Of a stretch of 64,000 nt of DNA, positions 47,931 to 59,087 are shown piece after piece. The DNA is taken from positions 40,118,875 through 40,182,874 of the forward strand of contig CM026561.1 in NCBI GenBank assembly GCA_015143295.1, given 5' to 3'. Every line of letters begins with the position of its first letter. Position 1 is the first letter of the stretch. This DNA is from Tetracentron sinense. Its lineage: Eukaryota > Streptophyta > Magnoliopsida > Trochodendrales > Trochodendraceae. The position numbers and the translations under genes are program-made. The notes beneath the pieces are model-generated. The model was not told the origin of the DNA and searched no databases. It worked only from the letters and a program-made list of their open reading frames with translations.

Positions 47931-49953
47931 GGTACAATGACATTCAAAAGCAGACAAAAAAAACACAATTAGAAGAGAGATTGTGGGAGTCAAGCGATAG
48001 GGTCTTCAGCAGTAGCAGTATCAGGTAGCACAACGGAAGAGGGGGCAACAGTAGCCCATCAAAGACAGCTAGCTCAGAAGGTGGCTTGGCGTGAAGAGGG
48101 GTAGGAGCTTCGAAGGGGAGTGATTTTTCTACTCCTTCGACTTCTGGATCGTCATCCAAATTGACAACTTCCTTGCTTTGCAGCTAGGAGAATGTGGTTG
48201 CATCTTCCTCGTTGTCATCTTTCAATCGACCTTGTTGACGGAGCATGGTCATCAACTCCTTCTCAGTCTCCTCTCGATCTTCATCCAGAAGTCTGTCCAG
48301 TTGTTGTTGGTAGTTACTCTGAAGTTTGGCAATGACAGTCTTCTCAGCCTCCCTATACTCTGCCAACTCCTGTATTAGAGTTGTTCTTGCTGCCTCTACT
48401 TCTTCGAGCTACCTTTCTAGTGTCTGGGACACAACCTCCGGCTCACTGATCCTGCTAATGGCAGTCTCAGCCTCCTGTTTTTCCTTCACTTCTTCTTTTG
48501 CCGCCTGAGCCTCCTCTTCAGCTTTTTCTTGCGACTGATGGGCAGCAATGAGTTTGTCTTCTACCCGTTGCACTTTGGCACAGGCTCGTGCCAGATCAAA
48601 CTCTATCTTGAGCCTATCCTCAGCAAGGGTCTTTTCAAGGGTCTCGGTCCTTCCCTTCCAATTCTACTGTGTCCTTGAGATAATTGTAGCGATAGTTGCT
48701 ACGATCATTCAGTTCAGTAACCAGGATATTCAGCTGTGGGATGGAAATAAGTAACATCAACATATCATCAAGTATAGAGAACAATATAGTACGGGACAAT
48801 GTAGTAACTCCTTACAATTGCAAGAGTACGGCATGTTACTTGATTCACCTCAGGGATGGTTAACTTTTCTGTTTGAGCAATGTCGTTGGGGAGCCTCATG
48901 GCATAGGTCAATTCCAAGGCCGCTGAGTCTGATGTCATTGCGGAATCGGTTGTGGCAGGACGTCCGTACCGAGAGAAATTAAGAATCCAATCAAGATGGT
49001 TTGCTGGTGCGCCAAACTCCCGTTGTGCTGGGGCAGCAGTATCTGATGTCGCAAAAAGGGCAACAACGGTAGTTTCTGGATCAGTATGGGCAGACTAAAC
49101 TTGGGTAGTAGCAACAGAAAATATGCTGACTACTGGGGGCTCCGTTGTGGTTTTAGGCTCCTTGAAGACTGGAGGAGGAGAGGAGGGAGCTGCAACCGCC
49201 TTGCCTTTTTCAAGGCGCCTTTCTTCTTTTTTCTTCTTCTTGGCCTGTATCTCGGCCAAGGTGTGAACCCTCTTTCTTTTTGGTTCGGAGGCCGTGGCTT
49301 CCATTGTAGGGAGATTTTTCTTCGGTGGAGGTGGAGGCAGAGCTATTGCAGGATGGGCAGTCCTTGGTTTTCTAAGCAGAGGAGGAGGATCCATGCTTGT
49401 CATCTCTTCTTCTTCTCCTTCAGTGGGTTCAGCAGTAAGGAGAGAAGAAGAACCGCCCTGTTGTCCTTGGTTTGCAGGAGGAGTTGGGTTCGGTATGCTG
49501 TTGAAACCCCAAGTGTCAGGCTCTCATGGTTTCCACCTGATATACACACCTCCTCGTTCTCTCTTGATATTTGTAAGAGCTCGCTCTTCTTCCGCTGTAA
49601 GTTTTTTTAAGGGTATTTTCTTCTTTTCAACTGCAAGAGATAACAAAAGAGAAGTGTTAAATAATGGACAAATACAAAAGAATATGAAAGGATCATACAA
49701 CGGCCAGATGACAACAGACAGTGACAAGAGAGCACAACGGACAACGGAAGTCAGTTACCTGGTTTTTCTTGGAAGACGTTGGGCACAGAGGAGGTCTCTG
49801 ATTTCCGACCCCCGGAGACGATGAAAGGTGTCGCCTTCCAACCTTTTTCCATATCTGTTATGCTAGAGACAAGATCGGGGAGCAATGACATTTTATTCCA
49901 GGAGAAATATCTGAAAAGATCATCATCGGAACCTCGACATTTGACAACATGGC

Positions 49954-51206
49954 TGATCGGTGCTTAATGTTGCACATTTAGGCACCCGAAAATACACTTG
50001 TTAGCTCTTTAGGACTTAATTCTTATAGTTTTTAATTTTAATTTATTGTATTTATTATTTTCAGGACTAAGGGGAGAAAAGATCATAATTCTCAAATGAT
50101 GAGAGCTTTTAAGAACTTAGAAGAGCCCAGGTGATGAAAGAAATGAAGAAAACAGGAAAATAAATGAAGAAAAAGTATATTGGTCCAAACCGCCCGAGCG
50201 CAAATAACCACCGCCCAAGCGGTGGCCCAAACCGCCCGAGCGCTGGATAGCTCCGCCCAAGCGGAAGTCCGCAGATTTATTTTCCAGATTTTGCCTTTTT
50301 AAAACCCTACTTGCTACCTTATAAAGGGAAACGAGTTCGGGAGTTAAAGGGACGATTTTTATCAGAGAAATGATGATTTTTATCAGAGAAAGAGGCTGGA
50401 GAAGGGTTTTGGAAGGTCTTGGAGCATGAAATCTTCACCATCCATGGCGGCTACTCTCTCTCCCATGAGCAACTAAATCTCCCATCTAGGGTTTCGAGAA
50501 AACCCTAGCCAAGAAACTATGGTTTAGTTGTTTTGTTTTAGGGTTTTATTATTTGTAAATGATGATTGCATGACTTGAGGATTGCTTTGACAATCGATTT
50601 TAATGTTTATATTCAATCGTAATAAAGTTCTTCCTTGTCTTAGAAACTCTTCCTTTTTATTGAGATTCAATTCATATTTAATTTCTGTGATTTTATATAT
50701 GAATGGTTATGCAATGGAATTTATCGTATAAGTAGTTAAATGTTAAGATGATCTATGCTTAGGGAAGACGAATCGTGCTACAACCTTAGGTTAATTAAGT
50801 TAGTGCGGACGATTCATGCTAACCAAAGATAGGTCATGCCTAAGATTTAAGTACTTGACCTTCTTGATGATTTGAATTGAGACTTGCAGTCTCAATTAAT
50901 CGTAATCGAATGCAAATAATTATACCCTGATTAAATACAATATACCATGGTTAGGAGGCTAGTGGTAGATTCGATGCCCTAGATCTCTTTCTCTTGACTT
51001 TCACATTACTTTTATTTGTTTTCAATATTTAGAATAATTTTAGGATTTTTAAATACAAACCAAAAACCTTTGTTCACCATTAAATTAAAATTCATCTTTA
51101 CTATTAAGCAATATAACCAGCGCAGTCTTCGTGGTTTGACACCCTCAAGACTTGTCACTATTCTCTGGAATTAGTGCTTTTACGAGGTAACGATCTTAAG
51201 CGATTA
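49954..51206 (+). repeat. 5' LTR of element B
   Basis: 1253 bp. At 50188-50265 it holds four CCGCCCGAGCG-like motifs in both orientations, able to form GC-rich hairpins. The TATA-like 'cttataaagg' lies near 50320. The remainder is AT-rich. Confidence 0.85.
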
Positions 51207-51212
51207 ACTTTT

Positions 51213-51230
51213 TGGCGCCGTTGTTGGGGA
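51213..51230 (+). other. Primer-binding site, element B
   Basis: TGGCGCCGTTGTTGGGGA, an Athila-type PBS, starts 6 bp after the LTR. Element A has the related TGGCGCCGTTGCCGGGG. Confidence 0.75.
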
Positions 51231-51558
51231 CTGCTGGAACGGTTACATTGCTTAACTTTGAAGATTAAAAAAAAAAATTTTTTTTTTTTTTTTAATAAGC
51301 AAAGTGTAAATCAACTTACCTTTGAATAATCTTTGTTTTACAGGTATCAATTCAATAAAAGAAGTGAGGATGTTGTGGCTGGAAACTACTTGAAATGCTT
51401 CAGAAATAGCGAAAAGTTGGCTACACAACCTTACAACAATCAAGCACTGTAAGTTCTTACTTGATAAAAGTAGAATTTTCTTACAGTAAAGAGTTGGTGT
51501 CTGTCCAAACTTCGAAGTTTTCCTAGAGAATTGGAGTCTGTCAAACTTAGAAGTTTTC

Positions 51559-54228
51559 TTGTTAGGGTGTATGCACGGTCGTCGCTTTTCTGATCCTAAG
51601 TTAATTCCCATTGACTTAGAGTTAGAGAAAACTCTTAGATCCATTAGAGCATCCTTTCAGAATTTTTCTGATCTTGACAGCTTTCATTATTACATAATGG
51701 ATCAAGAAGCAAAACAAGTTTTACCCAAAACTCTAAAGGAGTATTTTACTCCTACCACATACACTTCTCCATCATGTATTCGGTTGCCTGACATAGTGGC
51801 AGCTCATTACGAGATTAAGTCCAGCATTATACAGATGCTTCCATCCTATTTTGGACTTAATAATGAGGATCCATATAAACATTTAGATGAGTTCCTAGAG
51901 ATTTACACTACCGTCAAGTTGCAGAAATTTACGAATGATGCCCTTAAGTTGCGCCTCTTTCCTTTTTCTCTTAAGGATAAGGCCAAGAATTGGCTAAATT
52001 CTTTAGAAGCCAACACTGTAACAACTTGGGTCCAAATGCAACAAGAGTTTCTGAAAAAGTACTTTCCAATCGGAAAGACTAATCAGATTAGGCGAACCAT
52101 CACATGTTTCTCTCAACTAGATGGTGAGCAATTCTTTGAGACCTGGGAAAGGTTGAAGGACCTTATTCGTAAGTGTCCACATCATCAAGTGCCGAAATGG
52201 CAACTCATTCAATGTTTCTATGACGGTTTGACTGACCACAATCGTCAAATGGTGGATGCCTCTTGTGGTGGCACCTTCATGCTTAAGAATGAGAATGAAG
52301 CTTGGGAGCTCTTTGAGAACCTGAGTAAAAACTCAATGCAACATGTCACCTCAAGTCGTTCCGAGAGACAAACATCTACCACTTCGCAAAAGAGGGGCAT
52401 TTATGAGGTGAATAACCATGTAGATGTCTCTAATAAAGTAAATGCATTGTCTCGAAAGTTAGATCAGCTTCTGTCTGCCGGACAAATTCGAACACAACCA
52501 CCTCAAGCTTCATCGTCTAATGAGGTGTGTGCATTGTGTTCGAGTCCTGGCCATCTTGTTCATGATTGCCCTTCAGCAGCCCAATTCCCTGAATTTGTTC
52601 AGGAGCATGTTAATGTCATGTATTCAAAACCGGGTAATGAACCATTTTCCAACACATATAACCCCGGTTGGAGAAATCATCCAAATTTCTCTTGGCAACA
52701 ACAAGCTCCAAACAACTCCTTCCCCCAACCTCAAAGACCGAATGCCTTGGCTTTTCACAATCAGATCAACTACCATCCTGCCCAACAACAACAATTCCAA
52801 CACTCCACTCTTCCTCCTCCTCCTACACGGAATCCATCTTTCGAGGAGAAAGTGTTGACTGTTCTCCAAGTTTTGGAAACCCATAGCCAGTTGCTGCAGG
52901 AAAATACCCAGTTGTTGCACTCTCATATTCAGTCAATCCAAAAGCTTGAGTCCCAAATGAGACAACTAGCTAACACTATAAATAGAAGAGAGGAAGGGAA
53001 ACTCCCGAGTCAACCGGTGAGTAACCCAAGAGGTGTGCACATTGTTGATGATGCTCAACAAAATGGTCATCCCCATGAGCATGTGCAAGCGGTCACCACT
53101 TTGCGGAGTGGGAAGGTATTAGAGAATAGAGTTGGAGAGAAGAAGGATAGGGAAGAAGAAGAGCCCAAAGTGGGCTCAACCAATTCTAATGGATCCGGAG
53201 TGAAAGTTTTTGAGAAGGACACAGTTCCTTCTACAACTTCATCCCATTTCATTCCTGAGGCGCCTTATGTGCCTAGAGCTCCATTCCCGCAGTGCTTAGA
53301 TGCACCATCTCCCTTTGGTAAAAAGGGAGCAAAAATAGATGAAATGATGGAGGTCTTCAAACAAGTCAAAGTAAATCTCCCTTTACTTGATGCAATCAAG
53401 CAAGTTCCGGCCTATGCTAAATTTTTAAAGGACTTGTGCACTCAGAAGCGTAAATCTAGGACACATGTGTCCAAGAAAGTCCTTCTTACTGAGCAGGTGA
53501 GCTCAATTTTGCAACATTCTACTCCTCCTAAGTTCAAAGATCCGGTTGCCCCTACAATTTCTTGTGTCATTGGAGATCACTCCATTGATCAGGCACTCCT
53601 TGATTTAGGAGCGAGTGTCAATTTGTTTCCCTTCTCAGTATATGAGCAGCTCAGTTTAGGAGAGCTTAGCTCCACTTCAGTCATTTTGCAATTAGCAGAC
53701 AGATCTGTTAAAATGCCCCGTGAGGTGATTGAAGATGTCCTAATCAAGGTCGATCAATTCTATATTCCTGTTGACTTTCTCGTCCTTGATATGGAACCGA
53801 TTCATAACCCTAAAAGACAAATCCCTATCATTTTAGGTCACCCATTCTTGGCTACTGCCAATGCATGTATCAATTGCAGAACTGGGGTGATGGATGTGTC
53901 TTTCGGAAACATGAATGTCCGGCTAAACATTTTCAATGCTTCCAATCTACCACCGGAAAAAGAAGACTGTTTCTTGGTTGATATAATTGATGAGCTAGTA
54001 GAAGATGCCCTTCCTGATATCTTGACTGAAAATCCATTAGAGGCATGCTTAGCTCATTTTGGTTTTGAAGACTTTGACGTTGAGAAGTCCATAGAAGAGG
54101 TAAATCATTGCTTGATTCTACGCCTCTTATGGATTTCCCATCGTGGAATGCTAGAGAGGAACCCTTGTTGGCCACCTCTAACATATCAGTCATTTCCCCC
54201 ATTGAGATCCCTCCAAAACTTGAGTTGA
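51559..54228 (+). CDS. gag-protease polyprotein of Athila-like element B, 889 aa
   Basis: One open frame. Residues about 85-260 are a retrotransposon gag domain (NNEDPYKHLDEF; LFPFSLKDKAKNWL; WERLKDLIRKCPHH). Around residue 320 is a CCHC knuckle (CALCSSPGHLVHDC). Residues about 400-480 are Pro/Gln-rich with a heptad-like segment. A retropepsin-like domain occupies roughly residues 665-795, with the active-site region LLDLGASVNLFP. The gag would form particles and the protease would cleave the polyprotein. No RT or integrase is encoded anywhere in the element, so any movement would need enzymes from a related full element. A strong relative is the fossil frame at 25369-28055. As a retroelement product it is not a host gene, although the frame looks whole. 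Confidence 0.85.
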   Translation: MLGCMHGRRFSDPKLIPIDLELEKTLRSIRASFQNFSDLDSFHYYIMDQEAKQVLPKTLKEYFTPTTYTSPSCIRLPDIVAAHYEIKSSIIQMLPSYFGLNNEDPYKHLDEFLEIYTTVKLQKFTNDALKLRLFPFSLKDKAKNWLNSLEANTVTTWVQMQQEFLKKYFPIGKTNQIRRTITCFSQLDGEQFFETWERLKDLIRKCPHHQVPKWQLIQCFYDGLTDHNRQMVDASCGGTFMLKNENEAWELFENLSKNSMQHVTSSRSERQTSTTSQKRGIYEVNNHVDVSNKVNALSRKLDQLLSAGQIRTQPPQASSSNEVCALCSSPGHLVHDCPSAAQFPEFVQEHVNVMYSKPGNEPFSNTYNPGWRNHPNFSWQQQAPNNSFPQPQRPNALAFHNQINYHPAQQQQFQHSTLPPPPTRNPSFEEKVLTVLQVLETHSQLLQENTQLLHSHIQSIQKLESQMRQLANTINRREEGKLPSQPVSNPRGVHIVDDAQQNGHPHEHVQAVTTLRSGKVLENRVGEKKDREEEEPKVGSTNSNGSGVKVFEKDTVPSTTSSHFIPEAPYVPRAPFPQCLDAPSPFGKKGAKIDEMMEVFKQVKVNLPLLDAIKQVPAYAKFLKDLCTQKRKSRTHVSKKVLLTEQVSSILQHSTPPKFKDPVAPTISCVIGDHSIDQALLDLGASVNLFPFSVYEQLSLGELSSTSVILQLADRSVKMPREVIEDVLIKVDQFYIPVDFLVLDMEPIHNPKRQIPIILGHPFLATANACINCRTGVMDVSFGNMNVRLNIFNASNLPPEKEDCFLVDIIDELVEDALPDILTENPLEACLAHFGFEDFDVEKSIEEVNHCLILRLLWISHRGMLERNPCWPPLTYQSFPPLRSLQNLS

Positions 54229-54521
54229 AGCCACTCCCGGTGACACTCAAGCATGCCTTCCTAGGCCTTGAAGACACTCTTCAAGTCATAAGTACCTCTG
54301 ATCTAGCTACTGAGCAGAAGAGTAATTCAATGAATGTGCTGAAAAAGTATGAGGAAACTATAGGAGAGACATTAGTGGATTTGAAGGGAATCAACCACTC
54401 CATTGACATGCATCACATTCAACTCGAAGAGAATGCAATACTTTTACGAGAAATGCAACAGAGGTTGAAATTAAAGATCGTAGGGGCAGGCATCTACTCA
54501 AGGTTAATGCCCAATGATTAA
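54108..54521 (+). pseudogene. Pol-leader-like relic in element B
   Basis: A 137-codon frame includes PPKLELKPLPVTLKHAFLG and EETIGETLVDLKGI, the stretch that in Athila-type elements leads into reverse transcriptase. No RT motifs follow. It overlaps the end of the gag-protease frame in another frame. Confidence 0.6.
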
Positions 54522-56696
54522 AGCCCTATGTTCAGGGTATTGTGAGTGGGGAGCTAATCAAGTCCATCGAGTGGGTGGACCCTGTCTATCAGGATGAGTG
54601 AGATTGCATCACGTTTAGCTGAAGATGAAAAACTTAGCGCTTGTTGGGAGGCAACCCAACCTCTTTTTCTTAGGATTTTAGATATTTTTTTTTTTGAGTC
54701 TCATGTTTGGGGTGAAGTAAAACACACCCCCTCCATCGTGGTCACTATACGTTTGTGGATGCGTGAGACTTCATTGTGCTCACCTGTCTAGTTTGCATCG
54801 TCACTCACCCAGCTTGACGTAGTTTGGAACCAATCAGAATCTATTTAAGGTAGGCGGGAGGGAAAGTGTTCCCCGGATTGTGAGTCCGCGTCTATAAAAT
54901 CCCGATAGGAGGATGATGTTCCGGATGAACTGACTGTGAAGGTGTTGTTGAACCTCTGAAGGAATTGCATACAACGACGTGAATCCATGAACCTCTGGAA
55001 TGAGCGATGCTTCCTCAAGATAATTTAGGATTCTTCATTAAAAAAAAGAGGCTCATCCCACTATTATAATCCTCCTGGGCGCCCATTGTGGCCGCCCGAG
55101 TGGTAATTTTGCCTTTAAAATTTTTTAAAAAAAATTGAAACACCTTGTTCTTTTTAGAACTGTTCTTTGTCGTCATTTGCTTTATTAACTTGATTTGATT
55201 TGATAACTTTGCTCATGCTTTATTTATAAAATTTTCTAGCATTATCCATTCTTTTATTGGCAACATGGCTACTAACATCTTTTAAAGGTCCTGTCTCAAC
55301 GAAGTTTGAGGGTGTGCTTATGTGTTATTTCTTAATCCCCCTTTTCATTGATTGATCTTATGTTTTTGGCATTCACCAACCGAGGTAATATTGTTCTTGT
55401 TCTCATCTATGTTTCTTGCATATATTTTACATTGAGGACAATATATTGTTCAAGTTTTGGGGGTGCAATAAATTGAATAGCAATGATGACTTTGTAAAAA
55501 TGCAAAGATATCAGGTCTATTAGGATACTTTTTGTCAGTGCTAAACAGTTAGTAACTATAGAATATTGTGACATATAAAATCAATTTTTATTATTGAAGT
55601 GTAAATTTGAAAATACATAATCACACAATCAGCAAATATAATTATCGTTCGAACCATCTATGCTTGAGTAATAAATGAGTCATTAGTACACTTTGACCAA
55701 TGCACGAGCACTCTAACATTTGTTTCGTGGGGCTTGAAACTTAGTCATCTTAATCTATATTCTTGTGATCTCATGCGGAATTAGATGACCTAAAAATTAA
55801 AAAACCTTAGCATAACTTATCTATTATAAAAAAAATAAAAATAAAAAACAAAAACAAAAAAAGGCCACCTGACCAAGCTTTATACCAAGTAACCGGGCCT
55901 CTTGCCTCAGTAAGCAATGAGTGTTCGCGTCAAATAGTGAAAGTTCTGGAATTGATAAAAGGCCTGTGTGTGACTAGTTTAAGTCCAGAGCCTATTTAAC
56001 TCGAGTTAATAAGCCCTTAGGGGTGTCTTGACACCTAGTGCCCTAAAGCCTTCTGGTTTGGGAGTCATTGGCATAACACTTGCTACGCAGGTTATCTAAA
56101 AAGCTTAATGGACTTAATCATTGCACAGTACACACATAAAAAAAATGAATCTCATGATTGATAAGTTAAATGCCTTAGGTTTTTCAAATTGATAGCAATT
56201 CTGATAATGTGTGGGATAACATAATATGTGTTTTGAAGCAAACATTGAGGCCACATATTCTAATGTTAGTTCCACTACATACAAAAGAAACTAATGACAA
56301 TTCTGTGAATGAGCATAAAGGTTCGAATTTTGATTGGAATTGAATGAAAGTGTGATTATGTAGATTTGAATTTTTAAACTTGTTAATAATTTGAGAATTA
56401 TGGATTTTGTATTACAATTATCTTATTACTACATGTTCCAGCAATTGTTTGAGTTTAGAAGTCCTAATTGAGCATTTTTGCAGGATTGGAGGATTGGATG
56501 TTAGTAATGATGTTTGTGGGTATCATTTCTGGTAAACCCTCACAAGACTATAACTCATCCTCTAGGGACACCTAGAGGTTTAAAGGCTTGTTGCATATGT
56601 TAAATGCAATCGTGAATCCCACGAAAGTAGATGTAGACTAGTTTTATTTCTTTCCTTGCATTGCTATAGGACTAGCAACGTGTAAGTTTTGGGGTG
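54522..56696 (+). other. Non-coding 3' half of element B
   Basis: AT-rich, with no domain recognised. It has counterparts in element A (for example 'agtgctcgtgcattgg' near 55700 matches the 24140/24475 segments in reverse, and 'gcccttaggggtgtcttgacacc' near 56010). It ends with the purine-rich 'aagttttggggtg' at the 3' LTR. Confidence 0.55.
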
Positions 56697-57948
56697 TGAT
56701 CGGTGCTTAATATTGCACATTTAGGCACCCGAAAGTACACTTGTTAGCTTTTTAGGACTTAATTCTTATAGTTTTTAATTTTAATTTATTATATTTATTG
56801 TTTTTAGGACTAAGGGGAGAAAAGATCATAATTCTCAAATGATGAGAGCTTTCAAGAACTTAGAAGAGCCCAGGTGATGAAGAATTGAAGAAAACAAGAA
56901 AATAAATGAAGAAAAAGTATACTGGTCCAAACTGCCCGAGCGCAAATAACCACTGCCCGAGCGGTGGCCCAAACCGCCCGAGCGTTGGATAGCTCTGCCC
57001 GAGCGGAAGTCCGCAGATTTATTTTCCGGATTTTGCCTTTTTGAAACCCTACTTGCTACCTTATAAAGGGAAACGAGTTCAGGAATTAAAGGGACGATTT
57101 TTATCAGAGAAAGGACGATTTTTATCAGAGAAAGAGGCTGGAGAAGGGTTTTGGAAGGTCTTAGAGCATGAAATCTTCACCATCCATGGCAGCTACTCTC
57201 TCTCCCATGAGCAACTAAATCTCCCATCTAGGGTTTCGATGAAATCCTAGCCAAGTAACTATGGTTTAGTTGTTTTGTTTTAGGGTTTTATTATTTGTAA
57301 ACGATGATTGCATGACTTAAGGATTTCTTTGACAATCGATTTTAATGTTTATATTCAATCGTAATAAAGTTCTTCCTTGTCTTAGGAACTCTTCTTTTTT
57401 ATTGAGATTCAATTCATATTTAATTTTTGTGATTTTATATATGAATGATTATGCAATGGAATTTATCGTATAAGTAGTTAAATGTTAAGATGATCTATGC
57501 TTAGGGAAGACAAATCGTGCTACAACCTTAGGTTAATTAATTTAGTGCGGACGATTCGTGCTAACCAAAGATAGGTCATGCCTAAGATTTAAGTACTTGA
57601 CCTTCTTGATGATTTGAATTGAGACTTGTAGTCTCAATTAATCGTAATTGAATGCAAATAATTATACCCTGATTAAATACAATATACCATGGTTAGGAGG
57701 CTAGTGGTAGATTCAATGCCCTAGATCTCTTTCTCTTGACTTTCACATTACTTTTATTTGTTTTCAGTATTTAGAATAATTTTAGGATTTTTAAATACAA
57801 ACCAAAAACTTTTGTTCACCATTAAATTAAAATTCATCTTTACTATTAAGCAATATAACCAGCGCAGTCTTCGTGGTTCGACACCCTCAAGACTTGTCAC
57901 TATTCTCTGGAATTAGTGCTTTTACGAGATAATGATCTTAATCGATCA
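56697..57948 (+). repeat. 3' LTR of element B
   Basis: 1252 bp, same blocks as the 5' LTR including the CCGCCCGAGCG-type cluster at 56930-57010. Confidence 0.85.
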
Positions 57949-59087
57949 ATGGCTGAAGTGAAAGAGATGTTTGGCTTCGATGGGATACCCGTCTTCGATG
58001 AATTTGATTATCATGGACATATACTAGTAGAAATTAGGGTGCATTTGACCTGGGGCAAGTTGAAGGGTGGAGAGAACCTCATCTACAATGTGGTGCAGAG
58101 GGAATCGTAGTCCAGCCTAGAGCTGAGCGAGGTAGACAGCGGTGCAGGCAAAAGAATGCTTATCGATGAATGCATCATCTCTTTTAAAGTGCAGGTGAAC
58201 GTGAGAGGGGAAGTCGAAATGAGTTCTGAAATGGTTCAGGTACTCTATTTGGTTTTGACGAAGTGCGGAAGACTTTGCAATGTGGGCACCATATGCTGCA
58301 CTACCAGTACAACTCGCTTCATCATCACTTGGAGCCCTAACTTCTTCTTCTATCCTAACGATTTCTAAGGAAGCCTCGGCAGACATGGTGAAAAGGAAGA
58401 AGGTAGAAACAAGTGACAAAGAACAAAAAAGAGACAAATACAAAGAGCAGAGAGCAGAAAGAGGTAAAAGAACCAGATCAATAGAAAAACGAAGAACAAT
58501 AGCGAAAAAACAAAAGAAAGAAGTTAGGAGAAGCGTACCACAGAAGGTAGGAGAAGGAAGAAAACTTGAAGGCTTGGTCTAGGTGCAAAATCAGCAGAGT
58601 AACAGTACTTCGAGAGCAAGGTGGAGAGGATTGGACGATCCCTTAGTACTTTATAGATATCTCAGGGATGATAAAAGTTAAGAGTACCCTTCATCAGAGC
58701 TATGTACATACCTAAGAAGTAAGGTCAGAATGGTCATTTACTTATATTTGAAATTAATATGTCAGGATAACTTCGTACAAGACAAAGTTATCCTTAGCGT
58801 GCACATCTGCGAAAGCAAGGGCATGATTGTCTTTTTAGACAAAGAGAATAACTGTCAGAGGAATAAAGCATTTCGAATTCCGAAAAATGGTATGATGACA
58901 GCTTGCCATGCATTAATGAGGCGTGACGGTTTCGCACGTGTATGACAGCTGAAGCGAACGTTTGGCCTCCTTAGCGTAGGGTTCACTCAACATTACAAAT
59001 CCCGGGAGTAGGGTTAGGTATGATTTGTTGCCTTTTGTTAGTTTATGACACTTCGAACTACGTATCAAGTATCATAAAGGGGCAAAT

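Larger units (their letters stand above)
49954..57948 (+). mobile_element. Athila-like Ty3/gypsy element, gag-protease only (element B)
   Basis: LTRs 49954-51206 and 56697-57948, both starting TGATCGGTGCTTAAT. The 5-bp repeat atggc (49949-49953; 57949-57953) marks the target in the Tat element's antisense region. PBS is at 51213-51230 and a polypurine-like AGTTTTGGGG lies before the 3' LTR. LTR differences are a few percent by eye, mostly C/T and G/A. Internal DNA of 5.5 kb carries one long gag-protease frame and no RT, RNase H or integrase. It looks structurally complete for a non-autonomous element. Confidence 0.9.
47940..58445 (-). pseudogene. Antisense gene region of the Tat element, split by element B
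   Basis: Minus-strand coding-like segments lie on both sides of element B. The N-terminal side (about 58.1-58.4 kb) starts near MSAEASLEIVRIEEEV and includes a FPSHVHLHF segment like the plant 'putative gypsy-type transposon' family (Pfam Transposase_28). The other side (47.94-49.95 kb) holds a Lys-rich basic region (KRKRVHTLAEIQAKKKKK) and a coiled-coil-prone Glu/Gln/Arg-rich region. Antisense genes at this position are known in Tat-clade elements such as Retand and Grande. At least two stretches have intron-like borders (near 48.75-48.82 and 49.63-49.76 kb). Function of these products is unknown. The copy is broken. Confidence 0.55.
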
